The position numbers and the translations under genes are program-made. Of a stretch of DNA of 64,000 nucleotides, positions 25,924-33,891 are shown one piece after another. Numbering within the stretch: the stretch's first letter is position 1; the number at the start of each line of letters is the position of its first letter. The notes under the pieces are model-generated. The model saw nothing but the letters and a program-made list of their open reading frames with translations, searched no databases and was not told where the DNA came from. This DNA comes from Vampirovibrio sp. (GTDB lineage Bacteria > Cyanobacteriota > Vampirovibrionia > Vampirovibrionales > JAJTHC01): the NCBI GenBank assembly GCA_024998755.1, contig JACEUU010000002.1, positions 632,497-696,496 of the forward strand. The letters run 5' to 3'.

Positions 25924-27007
25924 TACCAATTCCAAGTTTAAATAGCGTATAATAGAGGGGTATTATTGTTTGTTTGAAAGATTCTGATCATGATTACCCA
26001 AGAAGACGTACTCGCCTTTGAAAAAACCTTCACCGACAAGAAAACCTATCGCCGATTCCTCTGCATTAAACTCAAAATAATCGACGGTAAAACACAAGCC
26101 GAAATAGCCCAACATACGGGTTTCGGCTTTCGACACGTCCAACGCATTCAAGCCCAAGTTCAACAACACGGACTTTACAGTCTCTATCCTAAAAAAGGGA
26201 TTGTACGCAATAGCCTACTACCCAGTAAACAAGCCGAAATAGACCTACTACAACGCCACAAAGGTAAGGTCGGTATCTACGATTTACACCAGGCACTCAA
26301 CGCACTGGTGGGCAGACCCGTCATCTTTCAAACTGTTTACAACCTGCTCAATCGCCACGATTGGAAGGCAAAAGTACCTCGCCCAGTGCATCCCAACCAT
26401 AATGATGAGGCTCAAACCCTCTTCAAAAAAACTTCCTGACTTCGTTAACTCTGTTACAAAAACAGTAAAAAAGCCAGTTCGGCTATTTTTTCAGGATGAG
26501 GCGAGGTTTGGCAAAATTTGCCAAGTTCGTAAAGTATGGTTACCCAAGGGTGAACGTTCAGTAGTGGAAGCTCAACATATACGGCAATACCTCTATGCGT
26601 ATAGTACCATGGAACCCAAGACGGGAGAGAGTGTTTCGTTGATTCTTCCGTATGCGGATACGGCTTGTATGACGTTGTTTTTGCAGGAATTAAGTGAGCG
26701 TTACCCTGCAGATGAGATTGTGCTTGTTTTGGATGGTGCAGGTTGGCATAGAAGTGGGGGGCTGGTTGTTCCTCCTAACATTCGGTTGGTTTGTTTACCG
26801 CCGTATAGTCCGCAGTTGAACCCTGTGGAGCAGTTGTGGAAGGGTATTCGGACTCGGTTTTTTGGCAATGCTTATTTTGAGACGTTGGATGCAGTGGAAG
26901 CTCATTTAGTGAAGACTTTACGCTGGGTAGAGGCTAATACAGCGTGGGTGAAATCGTTCGCCTATTTCCCCTATATTCAACACGCTATTTAAACTTGGAA
27001 TTGGTAT
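25924..27007 (+). mobile_element. IS630-family element, type B
   Basis: The element is bounded by TACCAATTCCAAGTTTAAAT at the left and its inverse ATTTAAACTTGGAATTGGTA at the right, each with TA at the tip. About 1.08 kb, one transposase in two overlapping frames. The 161-bp MITEs at 24497 and 41696 have nearly the same ends. It has inserted into the IS5 copy at 25119. Confidence 0.9.
25990..26992 (+). CDS. IS630-family transposase, two frames (+1 shift)
   Basis: Frame one (25990-26439) gives a helix-turn-helix DNA-binding part with KTQAEIAQHTGFGFRHVQRI and a winged segment. Frame two (26402-26992) gives the DDE domain: LFFQDEARFGK, VLVLDGAGWHRS and PYSPQLNPVEQLWKGIR, all three catalytic acids present. 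The frames overlap by 38 bases, including CTTCAAAAAAAC at about 26422-26433, an A7 run suited to slippage. The needed change is +1 (or -2), as in the other IS630 element here, so the full transposase may be made by recoding rather than being broken. Confidence 0.85.
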
Positions 27008-27009
27008 AA

Positions 27010-27050
27010 GAAAACCAACCAGCTAAAACGAGGAACGACAATCGATGAGA
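27010..27050. repeat. Short R3 remnant
   Basis: AACCAACCAGCTAAAACGAGGAACGACAATCGATGAG matches the inner boundary sequences of R3 elements (AACCAACCAGCTAAAGC and GGAACGAC). It sits between the IS630 element and the PTPS gene. Confidence 0.5.
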
Positions 27051-27056
27051 AAAAAA

Positions 27057-27491
27057 TTACCCAACAGGCAAACAAACCAAATCCGTGTTCCAAAATTCAG
27101 CACTGTTATTTTGGCTTTCCTGCACCTTAATGCCTACTAACGTAATGTGGGTAGGCAATACCGGCTGAAGCACCCCAAAAAAGACCTTTGCAATGTTTTC
27201 CGCCGAAGTAATATGCCCTTCAAACAAGGGTACATCTACATTCAAGTTTTTGTGGTCTACTCGGTCTAAAATGTGTGTTTCCACTAAGGCATCTAGTTCC
27301 ACCATGTTAATTAACATGGATGTAGTGGGGTCTACTTCACCCGTTAACAACACTTCAAAGGTGTAGTTATGCCCATGGAAATTGGGGTTATTGCACTTGC
27401 CAAACACGGCTTGATTTTGCTCGTCTGAAAACGCTGGGTTATACAACCGATGAGCCGCAGAAAAGGTGTAACTTTTTTTGAAAATTAACAT
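27057..27491 (-). CDS. 6-pyruvoyl-tetrahydropterin synthase family protein, PTPS-I-type motif
   Basis: The 144-residue protein belongs to the PTPS/QueD family, which converts dihydroneopterin triphosphate to 6-pyruvoyl- or 6-carboxy-tetrahydropterin. Zinc histidines lie in TFSAAHRL and HGHNY. The catalytic cysteine occurs as CNNPNFHGHNY, a C-x5-HGH spacing like that of biopterin-type PTPS rather than the C-x3-HGH of QueD. Catalytic Asp/His are in VDHKNLN and the substrate Glu in QESQN. It ends the folE2-PTPS-PTPS block, 6 bases after its paralogue, so tetrahydropterin synthesis is the likely role; QueD or folate functions are alternatives. Confidence 0.82.
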   Translation of the reverse strand: MLIFKKSYTFSAAHRLYNPAFSDEQNQAVFGKCNNPNFHGHNYTFEVLLTGEVDPTTSMLINMVELDALVETHILDRVDHKNLNVDVPLFEGHITSAENIAKVFFGVLQPVLPTHITLVGIKVQESQNNSAEFWNTDLVCLPVG

Positions 27492-27497
27492 ACTACT

Positions 27498-28073
27498 TTA
27501 ACCCTCTACTATTGTGGGCTGAATAAGCCACGGATATCGTTCTACTAAACTAGCGGGCAACGCTAGCGGATGTTCACCGGTATCTTCCACGGAAGGTAGG
27601 GCAATCGTATCAAACCGATTCACCCCTGTTACAGGTGTGCCAGTGTAAATCACTCCCATATCATCGGCTTCATTGAGTTCTAGGCGTTTTAGCGTGAAGC
27701 CTAGGGCTTCTACCGCCCCTTGAAGCCTGTGCCACACATAAACCACCAAGGCTTCTAACGTGGGCTGATTATGCCAGAAAAAGGGGACTTGCAAATTTAA
27801 ATGCCGAAAATGCAAGGGTGTTAGTACCGCTTGCTGAAGCAAAACTTTCAGTTCTGTTAGGTTAATGACCATACCCGTTTCAGGGTCTGTAATACCTGAT
27901 ACGGCTACTTTTAGCACATAATTATGCCCATGCCCGAATCGATTTGAAACAGGTCCAAAGCTTGATTGATTTTGAGCCGAAGACCACTGGGGCACCCAAA
28001 AAAAATGCGACGCTGAAAATTCAATGCGTTTAACCACAGTAACCACTGTGTTAGAACCAACAAAGGGAGCCAT
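27498..28073 (-). CDS. PTPS-family paralogue lacking catalytic residues
   Basis: A 191-residue relative of the next gene. The metal histidines are kept (FSASHFFW and GHGHNY). The cysteine position reads FGPVSNRFGHGHNY, with no Cys, and the Asp-His pair of VDHKNLN is replaced by LHFRHLN. The Glu near the C-terminus (ELNEADD) remains. The last ~30 residues are an extra tail. It could carry out a different pterin reaction, regulate its active neighbour as a hetero-oligomer, or be decaying; intact length and operon position favour a retained function. It lies 14 bases after folE2. Confidence 0.8.
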   Translation of the reverse strand: MAPFVGSNTVVTVVKRIEFSASHFFWVPQWSSAQNQSSFGPVSNRFGHGHNYVLKVAVSGITDPETGMVINLTELKVLLQQAVLTPLHFRHLNLQVPFFWHNQPTLEALVVYVWHRLQGAVEALGFTLKRLELNEADDMGVIYTGTPVTGVNRFDTIALPSVEDTGEHPLALPASLVERYPWLIQPTIVEG

Positions 28074-28087
28074 TATTTAGTACCGCC

Positions 28088-28990
28088 TTAAAAGAAGTAG
28101 GTTGGGTAATTTTCCTGATGAGCCGCCCACGCATTATGCCCGTGGATAGATTCTAGGGCTTCGCATTTAACGGCGAACCCTTTCACTACAGGTACTTCCC
28201 GTAGGGCTAGGCTGGCATCACGCACCACGTCCTCTACAAACTTGGCGTTGGTGTATTGGCGTTCCGTTACCCATTTTTCGTCGGCTCGTTTAAGCAACGG
28301 GAACACGGGGCAGGAAGCTTGTTCATCCACCAAGGCAATTAGGTCTTCAATCCAAAGCGAAGAGGCTTCTGCTGAAGTTAACTGGGTTTCATCTAGTAGT
28401 AAATCTAGCGTGGTGATGGCTCGTTGGTTGTGTGCACCAAAATCTGAAATTGATTTTGAACAGGGGCAAAGGGTTGCCATGGCGGCTTCTAACCGAACAA
28501 AAATGGTTAAAGTTTCACCAACTAATGCTCCTCGTAACCGTACGTTATACGCCATTGGGGCAGACCCATCGGTTACAGGGGCTTTTTTATCGATAAAATA
28601 TTTGAAGACAATTTCCACTTGGGCGGTTTTTGACTTGAGCCGTTGGTTTAATTCTTCTAAAAAAGGTTTCATGGCGGAAAATGAAAACACGTTGGTTTCG
28701 CTCCAGCTGGCTAGCTGAATAATAAACCGAGACATATGCGTGCCTTTTTCTTCGGGGGGAAGAGCGACAGACATGCTTACTGTTGCGGTAACGGTTTGTG
28801 GTTTTCCGTTTTTTTGAAGCACTTGCAGGGGCATTTCTACTTGGCTAACGCCAGCGGCTTCTAGGGGTACGTTGCGGGTATCTGCTTTGCCTTGCACATC
28901 TTCTAGGGTTTTGTTTTGTGCTTTTGAAAGAAAGAGGGCTTCGGGGGAAAGAGCTTCTGGTGGGGCTACTGTTGTGGTGGTGGGTTGCAT
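28088..28990 (-). CDS. folE2: GTP cyclohydrolase FolE2 (type IB)
   Basis: FolE2 converts GTP to dihydroneopterin triphosphate, the first step of folate, queuosine and biopterin synthesis. It is the zinc-independent alternative to FolE. The 300-residue product has the FolE2 fold with MATLCPCSKSISDFGAHNQR, which holds the catalytic/metal cysteine, and KFVEDVVRDASLAL, ALESIHGHNA near the end. The N-terminal ~45 residues are a variable extension. It is the first gene of a three-gene minus-strand operon with two PTPS-family genes, which would use its product. Confidence 0.95.
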   Translation of the reverse strand: MQPTTTTVAPPEALSPEALFLSKAQNKTLEDVQGKADTRNVPLEAAGVSQVEMPLQVLQKNGKPQTVTATVSMSVALPPEEKGTHMSRFIIQLASWSETNVFSFSAMKPFLEELNQRLKSKTAQVEIVFKYFIDKKAPVTDGSAPMAYNVRLRGALVGETLTIFVRLEAAMATLCPCSKSISDFGAHNQRAITTLDLLLDETQLTSAEASSLWIEDLIALVDEQASCPVFPLLKRADEKWVTERQYTNAKFVEDVVRDASLALREVPVVKGFAVKCEALESIHGHNAWAAHQENYPTYFF

Positions 28991-29156
28991 AAATTAAGTG
29001 CATTCCTTTTGTTGTGAACTAAAAAGACAGCTGGCGTGTTGGGAACGGTTAGGAAATAAGAACTAATGCAACTTTACCACGGCAAGGGTTTATCACCTTG
29101 GGAATCATCATAAAGTTTAATATTTAGTACTTATCATAATAAAACCCTAAGAATTA

Positions 29157-29995
29157 GAAGCTGTCTTCATAGTGTAGGATTTGTTGTATAATGAAAGGAT
29201 AGCAAAGGGGAAAGATGATCTATCCAACTGATTTAACAGACAAACAATACAACCTGATTGCCGGTTTATTCAATGTAGGAAACTACGGTCAGGCAAGAAA
29301 GCACCTTGTCAGAGACCTACTCAACGCCGTTTTTTATCTCACCAAAACAGGGTGTCAATGGGCAATACTACCCAAAACCTATCCACCCAGAAAAGCCGTT
29401 GAAAGCTTCTTTTACCGAGCAAAAAAACGAACAACATGGGATGCCATGCTTGAACGTCTCGTGGTTCTCGACCGAGAAGCCTCTGGTAAAAAAGCCGAAC
29501 CCACTTACGCCTTGATTGATTCCCAAAGCGTGAAAACCACGCTCAATAGCGAAGAACGTGGTATTGACGGGAAAAAAAGGTGAAGGGTCATAAACGGCAT
29601 ATTGTAACCGATACGCAGGGACGGCTATTGTTTGTTCAAGTACACGCCGCTAATATCCACGATATGAAAGGGGGGCGTGGTGTTTTTGAGCAGGCGGTGA
29701 AGATATTTCCTAGCTTAAAGGGTGTTTGTGCAGATGCTGGGTATCGTAAGACATTTGAGGACTTTGTAAAAGGGGGTTTTAGGTAAAACGGTTGAGATTG
29801 TTGAGCGAATTAAAGAGGCGGGTTGGGCGGTGATTCCTAAACGGTGGATTGTGGAGCGAACGTTTGCTTGGTTGACTGGGTATAGTCGGTTATCTAAAGA
29901 TTTTGAACGAACAATTAGTTCGGCTGAAGCTTTCGTTAAAATCGCTCATTGTAAGCTGTTATTAAATAGACTGTCTAAACTATGAAGACAGCTTC
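29157..29995 (+). mobile_element. IS5-family element (IS1031-like) with TTA target duplication
   Basis: Terminal inverted repeat GAAGCTGTCTTCATAGT at 29157 matches its inverse ACTATGAAGACAGCTTC ending at 29995. TTA flanks both sides (29154-29156 and 29996-29998), a 3-bp TNA duplication typical of the IS1031 subgroup. 839 bp, one transposase in three frames. It lies in the folE2-hemB gap and disrupts no visible gene. Confidence 0.88.
29215..29985 (+). pseudogene. IS5-family transposase, frameshifted twice
   Basis: Frame one (29215-29583) has the insertion-element DUF4096-type N-terminus and the first catalytic Asp in ALIDSQSVKTT. The shift to frame two happens at GGGAAAAAAAGG (29569-29580), a -1 site of the A-AAA-AAG type, which may be programmed; frame two gives KGHKRHIVTDTQGRLL and CADAGYRKTF. 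A further shift in a G5 run near 29774 is needed to reach KEAGWAVIPKRWIVERTFAW, with the last catalytic Glu. The second lesion is not a usual recoding site, and a linker between FVKGG and TVEIVERIK seems shortened, so this copy is probably inactive. Confidence 0.78.
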
Positions 29996-30090
29996 TTAAA
30001 TAACCCTCATGGATAATTGAGCTTGTTTTTGTTACTACTAATAGGTATAGTTTAACCGTTTTTCGCTCAAAAACAAAGGATTTAAAATCA

Positions 30091-31107
30091 ATGAACACCC
30101 CCACTATCGGCAGATACCCCGCTACACGGTTGAGAAGGCTAAGAAGCACCAGCTGGAGCCGTAACCTTGCTAGAGAAACCACCCTAACCCCGCATGATTT
30201 AATCCTCCCACTTTTTGTACTACCCGATAGTGGTGTGGTTACTGAAGAAATCGAAAGCCTACCCAACGTCTACCGCTATTCCATTGAAGCATTATTGCCC
30301 GTGTGTCAACAGGCGATAGACCTCGGCATACCGATGGTGGCGTTGTTTCCCTGCACGCCAACGGCACTAAAAACGCCCGACGCCGTTGAAGCCTTCAACC
30401 CCGAAAGCCTTGCGTGCCAAGCCATTAGAGCCATCAAAGCTCAATTCGGCGATAAAATTGGCGTGATGATAGACGTGGCGTTGGATTTATACACTTCGCA
30501 TGGGCATGACGGGCTACTTTCCGCCGATGGGCAACGGGTGTTAAACGACGAAACCGTTGAAGCCTTGGTGAAACAAGCCCTAAACTACGCAAGGGCGGGC
30601 GTTGACGCCGTTGGCCCTAGCGATATGATGGACGGCAGAATTGGGGCAATTCGTGCCGCATTTGAAGCAGAAGGCTTTGTGGATACGCAAATTGTGGCGT
30701 ATTCTGCGAAGTTTGCTTCGGGGTTATATGGGCCGTATCGGTCGGCGGTGGGGTCTGCAAGCCAGTTGGGTGGGGCTTCTAAGGCTAGTTATCAGGAGGA
30801 TGCAGGCAACGTGAAAGAAGCCCTGCACGAGGCGTTGTTGGATGTGGCTGAAGGGGCGGATGTGGTGATGGTGAAGCCTGCTAGCTACTACATGGATGTG
30901 ATTGCCAAGGTTGAAGAAGCTTGCCTAGTACCTGTTTGGGCGTATCAGGTTTCTGGGGAATATGCGATGATTATGGCTGCTGGGGAGCGGGGTTGGGTGG
31001 ATAGTGAACGGGTTTTGCTGGAAGCCTTATTGTGTTTGAAGCGGGCGGGATGTTCGGGGATTTTGACGTATGGGGCGTTGCAGGTGGCTAAAATTTTGGG
31101 GGGCTAA
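30091..31107 (+). CDS. hemB: Porphobilinogen synthase (delta-aminolevulinate dehydratase)
   Basis: HemB joins two 5-aminolevulinate molecules into porphobilinogen for tetrapyrrole synthesis. The 338-residue product has the two active-site lysines in YSAKFASGLYGPYRSA and VMVKPASYYMDVI. The metal loop reads IDVALDLYTSHGHDG, without the cysteine triad of zinc enzymes, so a magnesium/potassium-type enzyme is expected. The C-terminus has GEYAMIMAA and LKRAGCSGILTYGA. The gene stands alone and is followed by a long inverted repeat. Confidence 0.97.
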   Translation: MNTPTIGRYPATRLRRLRSTSWSRNLARETTLTPHDLILPLFVLPDSGVVTEEIESLPNVYRYSIEALLPVCQQAIDLGIPMVALFPCTPTALKTPDAVEAFNPESLACQAIRAIKAQFGDKIGVMIDVALDLYTSHGHDGLLSADGQRVLNDETVEALVKQALNYARAGVDAVGPSDMMDGRIGAIRAAFEAEGFVDTQIVAYSAKFASGLYGPYRSAVGSASQLGGASKASYQEDAGNVKEALHEALLDVAEGADVVMVKPASYYMDVIAKVEEACLVPVWAYQVSGEYAMIMAAGERGWVDSERVLLEALLCLKRAGCSGILTYGALQVAKILGG

Positions 31108-31192
31108 CTTGATTGTTTGCCAACAATTCAAGCCCCACTTGATTTTAAGGAATTATTTCAAGACGCACTTGAATAACTGGCAAACAATCAAG
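31108..31192. repeat. 15-bp perfect inverted repeat after hemB
   Basis: CTTGATTGTTTGCCA (31108-31122) and TGGCAAACAATCAAG (31178-31192) enclose 55 bases. The loop holds two similar units (CAAGCCCCACTTGA and CAAGACGCACTTGA) that can also pair locally. It starts 1 base after the hemB stop codon region. It could be a 3' end structure or a small insertion; no T-run follows closely. Confidence 0.6.
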
Positions 31193-31302
31193 TTTTGGGT
31201 ATGAGGATTTTTGAAGATTTATTTTTCAAAAGCCTATTCTACTTTTTCTAATGATACAATGGTATAGTCGTCAAGTTTAATTCAAAAAAGGACAAAAGAA
31301 CC

Positions 31303-32178
31303 ATGATGAAAAAATATTCTATTCTTTCTACTTTCACAGGTGCTGGTGGACTTGATTTAGGGTTTCATGGCGGATTTTCTTTTTTAAACGATTACTTCCC
31401 TGCATTGCCTTTTAAAACAGATGTAGCCGTTGAATGGAGTCCGTTTGCGTGTGGCACATTAACGCATAATACACATTATTTTAATGGTATTGATGTGCGT
31501 AATGAAGATATTACCAAGCTGAACAAAAAAGACTTGCCTCAAAAAAACTATGACGTTTTGCTGGGTGGTTTTGCTGGGTGGTTTTCCCTGCGTTACGTTT
31601 TCAGTGGTGGGTAAGCAATTAGGACTGGCTGATGATACCAATGGGCAATTATACGAAAGTTTTGCTTCTTATGTTGAACACTTCCAGCCCAAAGTGTTTT
31701 TAGCCGAAAACGTCAAAGGGATTTTGTCTTCCAATAAGGGGGAAGCTATTAAAATCATCAAAAAACGGTTTGAAGCTACTGGCTATAATTTAACGGTGCA
31801 ATTAGTTAATTTTGCAGATTACGGTGTGCCTCAACTACGAGAACGTGTCATTTTTGTGGGTGTTCGTAAAGATTTAGGCGTTTCATTTAGCTTTCCCGAG
31901 CCACTGTTTAAAGAATGTCGCAGAACTGCGGAGGAGGCTTTTCAAAATTTATTGCCTTTAACTCCCAATCAAGAATTGATGAATATTGCAAAGAGAACTA
32001 AAGAAATGCTAGAACGGATTCCCGAAGGGGGAACTTTGAAACGTTACGGGGTACAGCCTATGAAGTGAAGGGGTTAATGTCTAACATTTACAGGAAGTTA
32101 GACCGTAATAAACCTCCATATACGGTTATTGCTTCAGGCGGTGGCGGTATCTGGACGTATAAAACTAAAGTAGCTTAA
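31303..32178 (+). pseudogene. DNA (cytosine-5) methyltransferase, frameshifted and 3'-truncated
   Basis: C5 methyltransferases use SAM to methylate cytosine. Motif I is present (STFTGAGGLDLGF). The catalytic PC motif appears only after a frame change: GGFPCVTFSVVGKQLGL. The change is caused by a 13-bp tandem duplication (31556-31581). Motifs VI and VIII follow (FLAENVKGI and QLRERVIFVGVR). A second lesion, a missing base near 32065, moves the frame to SNIYRKLDRNKPPYTVIASG (target recognition/motif IX region). The expected final motif X is missing before the IS5 element. The enzyme is therefore dead unless the duplication collapses, and even then the 3' end is lost. It probably belonged to a restriction-modification pair with the fragment at 33667. 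Confidence 0.88.
31556..31581 (+). repeat. 13-bp tandem duplication inside the methyltransferase
   Basis: TTTTGCTGGGTGG occurs twice in direct succession (31556-31568, 31569-31581) just before the PC motif. Removing one copy gives DVLLGGFPCVTF in frame. It is the cause of the first frameshift. Confidence 0.95.
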
Positions 32179-32242
32179 TCACATTTAAGGATAGTTGTGG
32201 AATGATGCAATATACGATTATAAAAGTCCCAGAAAAAGAGTT

Positions 32243-33404
32243 GAAGTTACGGAAAAAGGGCAAGGTAATTTTGGGTTAGAAGAGAAGGGACATTATTCCA
32301 CCTCTCATAGGATACCCCACCCCCATGACTACCTTTGCCGACATCCAAATTCAACAAGCCACCCCCACCCACAAATTCCTAGAGGAAATGAACCAAACCC
32401 TACCATGGCAACTATTTGAAACCATCCTCAAAACACACATCCACCACAAACCCAACGGCAGACCACCCTACAAACGCCTACTACTGCTCAAAATGAACCT
32501 CCTCAAAATATGGTTCAATCTCTCCTATGAACAAACAGAATTTCAATGCCACGACAGACTCTCCTTCCGAAAGTTTCTCGGCTTCTCCTTAGAATCCCCC
32601 ATCCCTGAAGCCACGACACTCGAAAACTTCCAACACGAACTGCAAAACACCCCAGCCCAAGAAGCCCTTTTCTTAGCCTTAGACACCTTCTTCCAAGAGA
32701 ACAACCTCATTCTTAAAGAAGGCAACTTGGTAGATGCCACCTTTATTAAAGCCAATAGCAAACAGAGAAAAAAGCCTGAAGACCAGAGCGACCCTGATGC
32801 CACTTATGGCTACAAAGGCTTTGGTTACAGTGCCACGGTTAATGTAGATGCTAAAAGCAAGTTGATTCGCAAGGTGGTTGTTACTGGTGCCAATGTGCAT
32901 GACAGTCAGAGTTTACTGCCTGTACTGGTGGGCGATGAGCAGACTGTTGGTGCGGATAGTGGGTATGTGGGTAAGGAGAAGGATTTGAAGGCGTTGGGGA
33001 TACAGCCGAGGATTATTAAGCGTCGTGTTCGGGGTAAGCAGCATGAACCAACGCCTGAGTTGACGGCTTCGCAGAAGCGGTTTAATGGGTTGGTTTCTAA
33101 GGTTCGGGCTAGGGTGGAGCATGTGTTTGCGGGTTGGAAGACGGTGTTTAAGAAGGTTCGTGTGTCTTGTCGTGGGTTAGTGCGTGTTTCTGCGGAGATT
33201 TTGGGCTTGGCATTTGGGTATAATTGTCGTCGGTATGGTTTTTTGGTTCGGGGAGGTGTTGAGGGGGTAGTGTGTGGTGTTTAGGTAATTAGGGATTGAT
33301 ATGGGTTGAAATGGGGGTGTTTATTGGTTTTTTGAGCGTTTTGGGTTGAATTTTATTAAAAAACACTCACTACTCCCACCTGCACACCCTTATTCCGTAA
33401 CTTC
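32243..33404 (+). mobile_element. IS5-family element, full copy (1162 bp)
   Basis: Begins GAAGTTACGGAAAAAGGGCA and ends with the inverse-type terminus TATTCCGTAACTTC. It carries an intact transposase. The flanks show no target duplication: the left flank is the methyltransferase relic, the right flank is an inverted partial copy of the same IS. This suggests a deletion next to the element after insertion. Confidence 0.92.
32325..33284 (+). CDS. IS5-family transposase (intact copy)
   Basis: A 319-residue DDE transposase: N-terminal DUF772-like domain (about 40-120, NGRPPYKRLLLLKMNLLKIW), then catalytic residues in VDATFIKA, GADSGYVGKEKD and VRARVEHVFAGWK. It differs from the 55731 copy only in the last ten or so residues. 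The start is the ATG after GGATACCCCACCCCC, with no strong ribosome site, as in all copies. Confidence 0.92.
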   Translation: MTTFADIQIQQATPTHKFLEEMNQTLPWQLFETILKTHIHHKPNGRPPYKRLLLLKMNLLKIWFNLSYEQTEFQCHDRLSFRKFLGFSLESPIPEATTLENFQHELQNTPAQEALFLALDTFFQENNLILKEGNLVDATFIKANSKQRKKPEDQSDPDATYGYKGFGYSATVNVDAKSKLIRKVVVTGANVHDSQSLLPVLVGDEQTVGADSGYVGKEKDLKALGIQPRIIKRRVRGKQHEPTPELTASQKRFNGLVSKVRARVEHVFAGWKTVFKKVRVSCRGLVRVSAEILGLAFGYNCRRYGFLVRGGVEGVVCGV

Positions 33405-33666
33405 AACCATATTTTGAGGAGGTTCATTTTGAGCAGTAGTAGGCGTTTGTAGGGTGGTCTGCCGTTGGGTTTGTGGTGGATGTGTGTTTTGAGGATGGTT
33501 TCAAATAGTTGCCATGGTAGGGTTTGGTTCATTTCCTCTAGGAATTTGTGGGTGGGGGTGGCTTGTTGAATTTGGATGTCGGCAAAGGTAGTCATGGGGG
33601 TGGGGTATCCTATGAGAGGTGGAATAATGTCCCTTCTATTTTACCTTGCCCTTTTTCCGTAACTTC
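33405..33666 (-). mobile_element. IS5-family element, 5' fragment only, inverted
   Basis: On the minus strand from 33666: terminal repeat, then transposase codons 1-62 (MTTFADIQ to LLKIW). The match stops at 33405, exactly where the full plus-strand copy ends. The remaining ~900 bp of this copy are missing. The junction is therefore an insertion or deletion between two copies of the same IS. Confidence 0.9.
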
Positions 33667-33848
33667 AATGCTAAGTTGTCAGCTTGAAAAGCCTTACAAA
33701 AAATATTTTCCATCACCTTAGGAGCAAGATAAGGAACGGCGGATGCAGAAAATAATCGAGATAACGACCCCATCAACCGTAAGTATTGATGATAATTTTC
33801 TTGTTCTTGCTTGCTTTGTTCAAGATAAAAGCTAGGTAATGCTCCCAT
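33667..33848 (-). pseudogene. N-terminal fragment of a probable restriction endonuclease
   Basis: The 60 codons before the IS5 terminus read MGALPSFYLEQSKQEQENYH, then LMGSLSRLFSASAVPYLAPK and ENIFCKAFQADNLA. The last part resembles the start of type II restriction enzymes of the NgoFVII kind as I remember them, which would fit the C5 methyltransferase relic facing it. The rest of the gene is removed by the IS5 fragment. Identification is tentative: the piece is short and the recognition is from memory of the family pattern. Confidence 0.4.
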
Positions 33849-33891
33849 TATAGTTAGTCCTTCAAGTATTTAAAGCTAATAATTTTAATTG

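Noticed and set aside
30091..31107. Zinc-type HemB
   Set aside because: The metal loop lacks the three cysteines, so the magnesium type is more likely.
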